A stretch of DNA of 64,000 nt from Mucilaginibacter gossypii (GTDB lineage Bacteria; Bacteroidota; Bacteroidia; Sphingobacteriales; Sphingobacteriaceae). Shown piece by piece: positions 8,581-16,153 of this stretch. The stretch covers positions 248,001 through 312,000 of the forward strand of contig NZ_FNCG01000006.1 of the NCBI RefSeq assembly GCF_900100945.1. The letters run 5' to 3'. Made by a program: the position numbers and the translations under genes. Numbering within the stretch: position 1 is the stretch's first letter; each line of letters opens with the position of its first letter. The notes under the pieces were generated by a model, which saw nothing but the letters and a program-made list of their open reading frames with translations, was not told where the DNA came from and made no database searches.

Positions 8581-10440
8581 ATGAAAGTTATTATAGCCGA
8601 AAAACCATCTGTAGCCAGGGAAATTGCCAAAGTTTTTGGGGCAACTATAAAGAAAGACGGTTATATTGAAGGCAAGGGTTTCACCTTTACCTGGGCTTTC
8701 GGTCACCTGCTGCAGCTTGCCGCCCCGCAGGAGTATGGTTATTACGGCTGGAGCGTTCAGCACCTGCCTATGCTGCCTCAAAAGTTTAAGCTTTCCATTC
8801 GCAAGGTTAAAACCAAGGATGGTTTGGTGGATGATCCATCAGTAAAAAAACAGCTGGATACCATTCAAAAACTATTTGACGAAGCCACTGAGATCATTGT
8901 AGCAACGGATGCCGGGCGCGAAGGGGAACTCATCTTTCGCTATATTTACTATTACTTAAAATGCAAAAAGCCTTTTAAAAGGCTCTGGATCTCATCGCAA
9001 ACTGATGAGGCTATCAAAGAGGGCTTCCGTAACCTGAAGCCCGGCAGCGATTATGATACACTGTTCAATTCGGCCCATTGCCGTTCCCAGTCGGACTGGC
9101 TGGTGGGTATGAACGCCACGCAGGCGCTTAGTCTTTCTTCGGGCATTCGCGGCGCTGTGCTTTCCTTAGGCAGAGTGCAAACCCCTACCCTTGCCATGAT
9201 CTGTTCTCGGTACCTCGAAAACAAAAACTTCGTACCCGAAACCTTTTACCAGGTAAGTATCCATCCTGATAAAGACGGACAGGTATTTAAAGCGATATCT
9301 GCCGAAAATTATAAAACAAAAGAAGAAGCACAGGCCGTACTTGACAAGGTACAGGATGTTGAAGGCGGCTTTCCGCAGGGCGGCCATATTTTACAGGTGG
9401 AAGCCAAGCCGCGCAAAGAGCCACCTCCACTATTGCATGACTTGAGCAGCCTACAGCAGGAAGCCAACAAACGCAAAGGCTATACTGCTGATCAAACCCT
9501 TACCATTCTCCAAAACCTTTACGAAAACAAACTGGTTACCTATCCCCGTACCGGCAGCCGCTATATCGGCGACGATGTTTTTGCAGGCGTGCCTGCATTA
9601 ATTGAAAAACTGGAACAACATCCGCTGTTTGGCAAACAAGCCATTGCGTTGGGCAGCGCTACGCTTAACAAACGAAGCGTAAATGCAAAAAAGGTAACAG
9701 ATCACCATGCCGTGCTTACCACCGGCGAGAACCCGCACCAGCTTTCGCCCGATCAGCAGGCCGTTTATGATATGGTGGCCGGGCGTATGCTCGAAGCATT
9801 TCACCAGGATTGTATTAAGGAGGTTACCAAAATTGTGGTACAATCGGGCGCTAAATTCAACGCCAGCGGAACGGTGATCCATACTGCCGGCTGGCGTTCT
9901 GTATTTAACGACAAGGAAGACGACAAAAAGGACGAAGAGAACGCAACGCTGCCTAAAGTAACACAAGGCGAAAACCTCCCGATAACAGCCAAAGCCCTGC
10001 TCGAAAAGCAAACCAAACCCCGGCCACTATACAACGAAGCCACCCTGCTTAAAGCATTGGAAACAGCAGGCAAAGAGATTGACGACGAAGAGCTGCGTTA
10101 TGCCATGAAAGACAGCGGCCTCGGTACGCCGGCAACAAGGGCAGCCATCATCGAAACCCTGCTTAAACGCAATTATATTATCAGGGAAAAGAAAAACCTG
10201 GTGCCCACAACTACCGGCATTGCCGTTTATGAGGTGGTAAAAAATCAGCAGATAGCCCAGGCCGAACTTACCGGAACATGGGAAAAACGTTTGGAAGAGA
10301 TCCGCTCCGGAGCTTCGGTTACCGAATTCCAGAACGAGATCAAAACCTATACACGAGCCATCACTTCCGAATTACTGGCGCAGGGAAAATCATTGAAAAT
10401 CCCGGCTGTGGAAGCAGTCGGGAGCAAAGTTACAGCATAA
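8581..10440 (+). CDS. topB: DNA topoisomerase III
   Basis: 619-aa type IA topoisomerase that relaxes or decatenates DNA by nicking one strand. The N-terminal Toprim domain starts IIAEKPSVAREIAKVFGA and carries the acidic metal site TDAGREGE near residues 109-116. The active-site tyrosine is in TYPRTGSRYI (Tyr about 321). The C-terminal type IA features include DSGLGTPATRA. There are no zinc-finger cysteines at the C terminus, as in other TopB proteins of this size. It is a single gene, with a short gap to the next one and no obvious operon partner. Confidence 0.95.
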   Translation: MKVIIAEKPSVAREIAKVFGATIKKDGYIEGKGFTFTWAFGHLLQLAAPQEYGYYGWSVQHLPMLPQKFKLSIRKVKTKDGLVDDPSVKKQLDTIQKLFDEATEIIVATDAGREGELIFRYIYYYLKCKKPFKRLWISSQTDEAIKEGFRNLKPGSDYDTLFNSAHCRSQSDWLVGMNATQALSLSSGIRGAVLSLGRVQTPTLAMICSRYLENKNFVPETFYQVSIHPDKDGQVFKAISAENYKTKEEAQAVLDKVQDVEGGFPQGGHILQVEAKPRKEPPPLLHDLSSLQQEANKRKGYTADQTLTILQNLYENKLVTYPRTGSRYIGDDVFAGVPALIEKLEQHPLFGKQAIALGSATLNKRSVNAKKVTDHHAVLTTGENPHQLSPDQQAVYDMVAGRMLEAFHQDCIKEVTKIVVQSGAKFNASGTVIHTAGWRSVFNDKEDDKKDEENATLPKVTQGENLPITAKALLEKQTKPRPLYNEATLLKALETAGKEIDDEELRYAMKDSGLGTPATRAAIIETLLKRNYIIREKKNLVPTTTGIAVYEVVKNQQIAQAELTGTWEKRLEEIRSGASVTEFQNEIKTYTRAITSELLAQGKSLKIPAVEAVGSKVTA

Positions 10441-10591
10441 AGGATGGCGACATAAATAGCGCTATCGATAAGGATAACAGGACCTTAACTGCAACTACTC
10501 CGGCGCTGGTTAAAACGTTAAGTGTCGATTTTACTTTGGTAATACGATAAATTTGATATTTGTATGCATAAAAGCTTACATTCATTGCATT

Positions 10592-11203
10592 ATGGATCTA
10601 ATCACGCTTATTGTAATTACCATTATAGTTTTTATTATAGCATTTGCGGCTTTCAGGTTATTTGATGTTAAGAAGAAAAAGAAGAAACTTGAATTGGAGC
10701 GATCAGCAAGGATTTTACCGCTTTATAAAAAGGCGGAAGCGGCTGCAGGTTTAACCGCCGAAGATGTTTTGCCCTTTGCCAAAAACCTGCTTACCCGCTA
10801 CGACACCTTTTTGTATTTAAAAGAACTTGAGGAATTACACTTGTTCCCGGAGGCATACCTTACGCTTATTAAAGGAGCGGAAAGCTCACTGGCCCAATGG
10901 CTGGAGTTCCCTACCGAATTGGATGCCTGCCCCGACGAAATTGAACATATTAAACGGGTTACCATTGATTTTGACGGCAGAAACAATTTTATCCACTACG
11001 AGGTGTTTAAATACTGTGTAAACCCACCCCACTGGGCTGCTAAAAACGGGTGGATGCTTGGCGTTGTCGGTCCGTTTTTTGACGATAGCAAACCTTATGA
11101 TTTCCCCGGGGCTACTTTTAGCAGGGTAAACAGTACCATTGATAAAGTAACTCCGGAAGAAGAGGCCAAATGGGTGCACGAAAACATTGGTATGCGGAGG
11201 TAA
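10592..11203 (+). CDS. Membrane-anchored hypothetical protein
   Basis: 203 aa from the ATG at 10592, giving an N-terminal transmembrane helix (LITLIVITIIVFIIAFAAF) followed by a lysine cluster (KKKKKK) and a soluble, mostly acidic domain, so probably inner membrane with the bulk in the cytosol. An alternative upstream start at 10553 would add 13 residues before the helix and would overlap a TAnnTTTG-like box (TAAATTTG, 10548-10555); the downstream start is preferred. I do not recognise the soluble domain. It shares its 3' end with the convergent exonuclease III gene through a palindromic terminator. Confidence 0.75.
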   Translation: MDLITLIVITIIVFIIAFAAFRLFDVKKKKKKLELERSARILPLYKKAEAAAGLTAEDVLPFAKNLLTRYDTFLYLKELEELHLFPEAYLTLIKGAESSLAQWLEFPTELDACPDEIEHIKRVTIDFDGRNNFIHYEVFKYCVNPPHWAAKNGWMLGVVGPFFDDSKPYDFPGATFSRVNSTIDKVTPEEEAKWVHENIGMRR

Positions 11204-11224
11204 GCGCAACAAGTTTTTGAACCA

Positions 11225-11255
11225 GACTTACGAAGTTTTAAAAACTTCGTAAGTC
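11225..11255. terminator. Bidirectional palindromic terminator
   Basis: Perfect 15-bp inverted repeat (GACTTACGAAGTTTT and its complement) around one base, between two convergent genes. The A/T run at the stem tip means it could act in both directions. The core ACGAAGTTTTAAA recurs at 34930. Confidence 0.7.
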
Positions 11256-11269
11256 TTCAATTCTTAAAC

Positions 11270-12049
11270 TCATTCATCATCCTTCAGTTCAATCCAAACC
11301 GGTGCGTGATCGCTTGTTTTTTCCCAGCCTCGTACATCCCGGTTTACACCTGCAGCTAAAAGACGTTTTTCCAGGTGAGGGCTCAGTAAAAAATGATCGA
11401 TCCGTAAACCGGCGTTACGGCCGTAGGCATCGCGGAAATAATCGAAAAAGGTATAAATCACTTCGGTAGGATAAATTTTGCGGATAGCATCCGTCCAGCC
11501 CTGTTGTACCAGTGTTTTAAAGGCTTCGCGTGTTTCAGGGCGAAAGAGCGCATCATTTACCCATCGCTCCGGTTTATAAACGTCGAGCTCGGTAGGCATA
11601 ACGTTATAATCGCCGGTTAATACAACAGGTTTATCGGCTGCAAGTAAACCGGCTGCGTGAATTTTAAGGCGTTCAAACCAGCCTAATTTATAATCAAATT
11701 TAGGACCGGGGGCCGGGTTTCCGTTGGGCAGGTACAGGCAGCCAATGGTAATACCATCAACAAGTGCTTCAATATAACGGCTATGCTCATCTTCCGGATC
11801 ACCGGGAAGTGCCCGGCATACCTCAGTAATTTCCCGGTCTTTTGCCAGTATCGCAACGCCGTTCCAGCTTTTTTGGCCATGCCAGATGGCTTTATAACCT
11901 GCATCAAGTATAGCCTGCTCCGGAAAGTTTTCCTGTGGAGCTTTAAGTTCCTGTAGGCAGGCAACGTCAGGGGATGTTTCCTTTAACCAGCGGAGCAAAA
12001 CAGGCAGGCGCCCATTTACACCATTTACGTTATACGTAGCTATTTTCAT
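11270..12049 (-). CDS. xth: Exodeoxyribonuclease III
   Basis: 259-aa Mg-dependent exonuclease/AP endonuclease of the EEP fold, acting in base-excision repair. Family motifs run in order: start MKIATYNVNGVNGR, metal-binding glutamate in CLQELKA, NGNPAPGPKFDYK, GDYNVMPTELD, and RIDHFLLSP followed by the catalytic SDHAPVW near the C terminus. Length is typical. It is encoded alone and is convergent with the membrane-anchored hypothetical. Confidence 0.93.
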   Translation of the reverse strand: MKIATYNVNGVNGRLPVLLRWLKETSPDVACLQELKAPQENFPEQAILDAGYKAIWHGQKSWNGVAILAKDREITEVCRALPGDPEDEHSRYIEALVDGITIGCLYLPNGNPAPGPKFDYKLGWFERLKIHAAGLLAADKPVVLTGDYNVMPTELDVYKPERWVNDALFRPETREAFKTLVQQGWTDAIRKIYPTEVIYTFFDYFRDAYGRNAGLRIDHFLLSPHLEKRLLAAGVNRDVRGWEKTSDHAPVWIELKDDE

Positions 12050-12159
12050 GATGCAATTTAAATAGTTTAGGTTATATCATGCATGTTCCAAAATATTAAA
12101 AGCACGGCCACCCATCGCAAGCAATTAGTTGCGATGGCTCATGAACAGTAAAGATCCCC

Positions 12160-12351
12160 TTACTTTTCAAACTCATCCGGGTCTACTTCAGGCTGGCTTG
12201 GCTCTGGATCGGGGATTTCATTCGGGATATTTTCCGGCGCTTCTTCGGGCATTTCCGGCTCTCCGGGGTCAGTAGGCTGCCTGATCTCCGGCCGCTCCGG
12301 GTTTACCGGCATTTCATCTGGCTCGTTTGGCATGGTTCTCTTCTTTGACAT
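12160..12351 (-). CDS. Small proline/glutamate-rich acidic protein
   Basis: 63 aa. After a basic N terminus (MSKKRTMP) almost the whole sequence is Pro, Glu, Asp and Asn in PEMPEEAPENIP-like stretches, with no hydrophobic core, cysteine or signal peptide. Such composition implies an intrinsically disordered cytosolic protein. Codon use looks in keeping with neighbours, and the frame fills the gap between two genes. No function is recognised; it could be a spurious frame, but the consistent low-complexity composition favours a real gene. Confidence 0.55.
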   Translation of the reverse strand: MSKKRTMPNEPDEMPVNPERPEIRQPTDPGEPEMPEEAPENIPNEIPDPEPSQPEVDPDEFEK

Positions 12352-12414
12352 ATCTTAATAACTGCTAAGGGAATGATTGGTTTTCAGAAAGATCTTTCTT
12401 AACCAAAATATCGC

Positions 12415-12444
12415 TTGCATTTTAAAAATGTTTAATTACATTTG
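12415..12444 (+). promoter_or_regulatory. Promoter of the ABC/GntR operon
   Basis: A near-ideal Bacteroidota promoter: TTG (-33) at 12415-12417, 19 bp, then TACATTTG (-7, consensus TAnnTTTG) at 12437-12444. Transcription would start about 24 bp before the ABC ATG at 12475. Confidence 0.75.
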
Positions 12445-12445
12445 C

Positions 12446-12469
12446 AGTGTACTACAACACTAATACACT
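12446..12469. promoter_or_regulatory. Putative GntR/YtrA-type operator
   Basis: Inverted repeat AGTGTA ... TACACT with a 12-bp centre, directly downstream of the -7 box and covering the expected transcription start. It fits autoregulation by the GntR protein encoded at 14098-14505, in the way YtrA-type repressors control their ABC operons. Confidence 0.6.
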
Positions 12470-12474
12470 ATAAA

Positions 12475-13323
12475 ATGATTCAAATAAGTAATTTGAATTT
12501 TAGCTATAACAGCAGGAAGCCGTTGTTCAAAAATCTGAACCTTTCGTTAAAGGCCGGCCACATTTATGGGCTGCTGGGTAAAAATGGTGCAGGGAAATCA
12601 ACCCTGTTGAAAAATATCGCCGGTCTGGCTTTTCCGCAATCGGGGCACTGCCTTATTAACGGAACAAAAAGCTCAAAGCGACTGGTATCCACTTTACAAG
12701 ACCTTTATTTTATTGCCGAAGAAGTTCACGTACCGGCACTAACTCCCGGCCAGTTTTTGGCCCGGACGGCAAGCTTCTACCCTGCCTTCAGCATTACCGA
12801 CTTTTACAGTTATCTGAAAATATTGGATATTGATCCGGATCTGTTAATGACCAGAATGTCATACGGACAGCAAAAAAAGATGATCATCGCTTTCGGGCTG
12901 GCTACCAATACCAGTGTACTGATACTTGATGAACCCACCAACGGGCTTGATATTCCTTCAAAGGTTCAGTTCAGAAAATTGATAGCATCTGTTTTGAATG
13001 ATGAGCGCTGCATTATTATTTCAACCCACCAGGTGAGGGATTTGGACAGTCTTATTGATACCGTGTTGATTTTGGACGATCACCGCATCGTAATTGAGAA
13101 CTCGATAGATGAGCTTACTGAAAAGCTGTTCTTCGGTATTTTTAAAGAACTTACCGGGATGAATGTGCTGTACGAAGAAGAAACCCTCGTGGGCAAATAC
13201 GCTATTGTACAAAACACCACCGGCAAGTACGGAAAAATGGACCTTGAGTTATTATTTAACGCAGCAACAACCAATAGCAGCAAATTACTAAACGCACTAA
13301 AACCAAGCACAAATCATGAATAA
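12475..13323 (+). CDS. ABC transporter ATP-binding protein (first system)
   Basis: 282-aa nucleotide-binding subunit. Walker A GLLGKNGAGKST, Q-loop region TLQDLYF, signature SYGQQKKMIIAFG (a variant of LSGGQ), Walker B VLILDEPTNGLD and the switch histidine in ISTHQ are all present. A C-terminal extension of about 70 residues follows. The start at 12475 is chosen because the promoter and operator lie immediately before it; the longer frame from 12442 would overlap them. The stop overlaps the start of the membrane partner by 8 bp, indicating translational coupling. Substrate unknown; the YtrA-type regulator suggests an envelope-stress or antimicrobial-peptide related exporter (inference). Confidence 0.9.
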   Translation: MIQISNLNFSYNSRKPLFKNLNLSLKAGHIYGLLGKNGAGKSTLLKNIAGLAFPQSGHCLINGTKSSKRLVSTLQDLYFIAEEVHVPALTPGQFLARTASFYPAFSITDFYSYLKILDIDPDLLMTRMSYGQQKKMIIAFGLATNTSVLILDEPTNGLDIPSKVQFRKLIASVLNDERCIIISTHQVRDLDSLIDTVLILDDHRIVIENSIDELTEKLFFGIFKELTGMNVLYEEETLVGKYAIVQNTTGKYGKMDLELLFNAATTNSSKLLNALKPSTNHE

Positions 13324-14086
13324 TCACTTCAGTTTAAAGCGCTTTGGCCTGTTGTTTATGAAGCACACTGTTGAGCATTACCGCGCCTATTTGATGTCGG
13401 CAGCGGTTTTGGCGGGGGGATTTTTACTTGGCGGTTCGTTTGTGTTTTATATGATCCCGGGCCCGGTAGATGCCGGCTTTCAGATGGCTATGTTCGGGGT
13501 ACTCATGATTATCGCTGGGCCATTATTTACAAGCACTGTTTTTACTGATCTGGGCGATAAGCGCCGGGCAGTTCCAATGTTAACCCTGCCTGCATCACAA
13601 CTCGAGAAGTTTATGGTCGGCTGGGTTTATTCGTATGTTATATTCCTTTTGGTGTATACAGGCGTTTTTTACCTGGTATTATTTATCCTGATCAATCTCA
13701 AACCCTGGCCCGGGCATCAAATTGAAATACTCTCCCTGTTTCAGGATAAATTTGTACTGGTGATGATATTGTTTTCCTTGCTGCATGCCGTCACGATATA
13801 TGGAGCAATCCGGTTCGAAAAATTACACTTTATAAAAACAGGTTTCAGTTTCTTTATTTTTTATGCCCTGCTAATCCTTGTGAATACAGTGTTCGTAAGA
13901 TTTATTGTTGGCAGGCCAATCAAACCGGTAACGCCTTTTTCATTTCTCAATTTCCAGGATGGTATGAACTTTTACTCCATTGGTTTAAATGCGCAGCAAT
14001 CTGCCTGGGCTTTTATTGTGGTTCCCATTATATCGCTGTTGATCTGGATAGCGGCATATTTTAGGTTTAAGGAGAAACAGGCTTAA
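13316..14086 (+). CDS. ABC-2-type membrane subunit
   Basis: 256-aa integral membrane protein with about six hydrophobic helices (for example VLAGGFLLGGSFVFYMI, FGVLMIIAGPLFTSTVF, WVYSYVIFLLVYTGVFYL, SFFIFYALLILVNTVF, SAWAFIVVPIISLLIWIAAY). Overlaps the ATP-binding gene upstream and is followed 11 bp later by the GntR gene, so it is the permease of this ABC system. No substrate motif recognised. Confidence 0.8.
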   Translation: MNNHFSLKRFGLLFMKHTVEHYRAYLMSAAVLAGGFLLGGSFVFYMIPGPVDAGFQMAMFGVLMIIAGPLFTSTVFTDLGDKRRAVPMLTLPASQLEKFMVGWVYSYVIFLLVYTGVFYLVLFILINLKPWPGHQIEILSLFQDKFVLVMILFSLLHAVTIYGAIRFEKLHFIKTGFSFFIFYALLILVNTVFVRFIVGRPIKPVTPFSFLNFQDGMNFYSIGLNAQQSAWAFIVVPIISLLIWIAAYFRFKEKQA

Positions 14087-14097
14087 AAAAGACGATA

Positions 14098-14505
14098 ATG
14101 GAATTTAAAGATAACGAAGCGATATACCTCCAGATAGCAGCTTTTGTGAGCGATCAGATCCTGATGGGCAAATGGCCCGGCGGGCAAAAGATCCCATCAG
14201 TACGTGATATGGCGATTGAGCTGGAAGTAAACCCAAATACGGTTATGCGATCGTACGAATTTTTGCAGGGGCTCGAAATTATTTATAACAAACGCGGCCT
14301 CGGTTTATTTGTGGCTGATGACGGCTTTGACAAAGTAAAAGCTTATCGCAAAGAAAACTTTGTGCGTCAGAACCTACCCGAACTTTTTAAAAACATGTAC
14401 CTGTTAGGTATATCGATAGATGAGATCAGCCTGCAATATCAACATTTCCAGGCGCAACAAAATAATGAATTAAACCAGGCAAGCAACGATGAAAACAAGC
14501 AATAA
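14098..14505 (+). CDS. GntR-family regulator, YtrA-like
   Basis: 135-aa short GntR protein. The winged HTH is at the N terminus (IYLQIAAFVSDQILMGKW, GGQKIPSVRDMAIELEVN, PNTVMRSYEFLQGLEIIYNK). It is followed only by a short helical dimerisation tail, as in the YtrA subfamily, which lacks a large effector domain. It lies inside the ABC operon, third of six genes, which matches YtrA-type autoregulation. Its 3' end overlaps the next gene by 17 bp. The AGTGTA/TACACT repeat at 12446 is its likely operator. Confidence 0.9.
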   Translation: MEFKDNEAIYLQIAAFVSDQILMGKWPGGQKIPSVRDMAIELEVNPNTVMRSYEFLQGLEIIYNKRGLGLFVADDGFDKVKAYRKENFVRQNLPELFKNMYLLGISIDEISLQYQHFQAQQNNELNQASNDENKQ

Positions 14506-15226
14506 ATTCTTACTTACCGCGGTATTGTTACTGATAGTTTCGGTTGGGATCCATGACTTTCAGCTAAAAGCAGAATATTTTAAAGGTGAGTATAAAAACC
14601 CCTATAATGGCTTTAACAACCTAAATTTCAGGAACTTCAAGGTTATTGAGCTTGGTTCATCAACGGCTATCAATATTATGCTGGTTCAAGGGCCATTCAA
14701 AGTACTTGCTGATCCTAACGCCATGGAGTTCATGAAAATTGAACAACGGCACGATTCGCTCTTTATTCGTGCCGCGTTTAAAGATAACTTTCATAATGTA
14801 CAAGCCCCAAACGTTCTGTATATATCCATGCCGCAATTAAATGCGTTTTATGCCGATGCAAAATATAAAGCAGGCGACACTCAAATTGTCGATACCACTG
14901 CCGCACCAGACTTCAAATGGCGCGCTACTACCATCGGTGGTTTCAACGGGGATCAGCTCAATATTATCCAGGACCATGCCTCCACCGTCTTACTAAAAAA
15001 CAACAAGTTTAACATAGTAAACGCCATTATCGGTAAAAGCAACAATAGTGCTTCAAATCTATCTATTGAAGCAGGCAACCAATTCAATAAAACCAACCTC
15101 GATATCCGGAATAAAAGCCGCTTATGGATCAAGGACGATAGCCTCAGCAACATAACCTATAAACTTGCCGACAGCGCTAAACTAATCCTGAACGGAAATA
15201 CAAGGATGATCCGTAATAATAAATAA
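14489..15226 (+). CDS. GIN-domain (DUF2807-like) exported protein
   Basis: 245 aa with an N-terminal hydrophobic signal or anchor (FLLTAVLLLIVSVGI). The body is a repeating beta-strand pattern resembling the putative autotransporter adhesin head GIN domain (FKVIELGSSTAINIMLVQG, VLYISMPQLNAFYADA, NKFNIVNAIIGKSNNSASN). Probably periplasmic or envelope-anchored. The ATG overlaps the GntR coding end by 17 bp and the next ABC gene begins 17 bp after the stop, so it is an integral part of the operon. Its role there is unknown; a substrate- or surface-sensing accessory is possible. Confidence 0.75.
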   Translation: MKTSNKFLLTAVLLLIVSVGIHDFQLKAEYFKGEYKNPYNGFNNLNFRNFKVIELGSSTAINIMLVQGPFKVLADPNAMEFMKIEQRHDSLFIRAAFKDNFHNVQAPNVLYISMPQLNAFYADAKYKAGDTQIVDTTAAPDFKWRATTIGGFNGDQLNIIQDHASTVLLKNNKFNIVNAIIGKSNNSASNLSIEAGNQFNKTNLDIRNKSRLWIKDDSLSNITYKLADSAKLILNGNTRMIRNNK

Positions 15227-15243
15227 CCAAAACTTAGCAAATC

Positions 15244-16131
15244 ATGAAATTAGTAATCAACTCGCTATCAAAAACCTATGCCAACGGCGTACATGCTTTA
15301 AAAGATGTTTCGCTGACCCTGAATAATGGCATGTTTGGCCTGCTTGGCCCAAACGGCGCCGGTAAATCATCACTGATGCGTACCATAGCCACCCTACAGG
15401 AGGCCGATAAAGGCAGCATTTTTTTAGATGAGCTGGATGTATTGAAAAACAAAACCGAAGTAAGGCAGCTACTCGGGTACCTGCCACAGGAGTTTGGTGT
15501 TTACCCCAAAATATCGGCCGAACGAATGCTCGACCATATTGCCCAGCTCAAAGGGGTTGGCAACAACGCCGAACGCAAAGACCTTGTGCTTCAATTACTG
15601 GAAAACGTAAACCTTTATAAAGACCGGAAAAAGCACCTTGGCACCTACTCCGGCGGTATGAAACAGCGTTTTGGAATAGCACAGGCATTAATCGGTAACC
15701 CTAAACTTATTATTGTTGACGAACCCACAGCGGGCCTTGACCCGGCTGAGCGAAACCGTTTTTACAACTTGCTTAGTCGTCTGGGTGAAAATACCATCGT
15801 AATCCTGTCGACCCATATTGTTGAGGATGTAAGTACGCTTTGCGCCAATTTTGCCATTATTTGCCAGGGCGAGGTTTTATACGCAGGTGACCCGGAAAGC
15901 GCGGTAAATGAACTGAACGGAAAAATTTACAGCAAGGTGATCACCCAATCAGAACTGGGCTTTTACAAAGATGATTACCAGGTGATATCAACGCAGCTTA
16001 AAACCGGCAAACTCCATATCCGCATTATAAACGAAGCCGACCCCGGCAATGGTTTTATCAGCAGCACGCCAAACCTGGAAGATGTGTACTTCAGCAACAT
16101 CGCCACACGTATAGATGTAGATACTATTTAA
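15244..16131 (+). CDS. ABC transporter ATP-binding protein (second system)
   Basis: 295-aa nucleotide-binding subunit with Walker A GLLGPNGAGKSS, Q-loop YLPQEFGVYP, signature YSGGMKQRFGIAQAL, Walker B LIIVDEPTAGLDP and H-loop ILSTHIVEDV. This pattern is typical of ABC-2 exporters of the NatA/YhaQ type. The next gene (22 bp downstream) encodes its large membrane partner. It is distinct from the first ATPase of the operon, so two ABC systems are made together. Confidence 0.92.
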   Translation: MKLVINSLSKTYANGVHALKDVSLTLNNGMFGLLGPNGAGKSSLMRTIATLQEADKGSIFLDELDVLKNKTEVRQLLGYLPQEFGVYPKISAERMLDHIAQLKGVGNNAERKDLVLQLLENVNLYKDRKKHLGTYSGGMKQRFGIAQALIGNPKLIIVDEPTAGLDPAERNRFYNLLSRLGENTIVILSTHIVEDVSTLCANFAIICQGEVLYAGDPESAVNELNGKIYSKVITQSELGFYKDDYQVISTQLKTGKLHIRIINEADPGNGFISSTPNLEDVYFSNIATRIDVDTI

Positions 16132-16153
16132 AACTACTATAAACCAATAGTTT

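Noticed and set aside
9598..10073. Minus-strand frames of 90-137 codons inside topB
   Set aside because: They are shadows of the topoisomerase frame, with compositions unlike real proteins.
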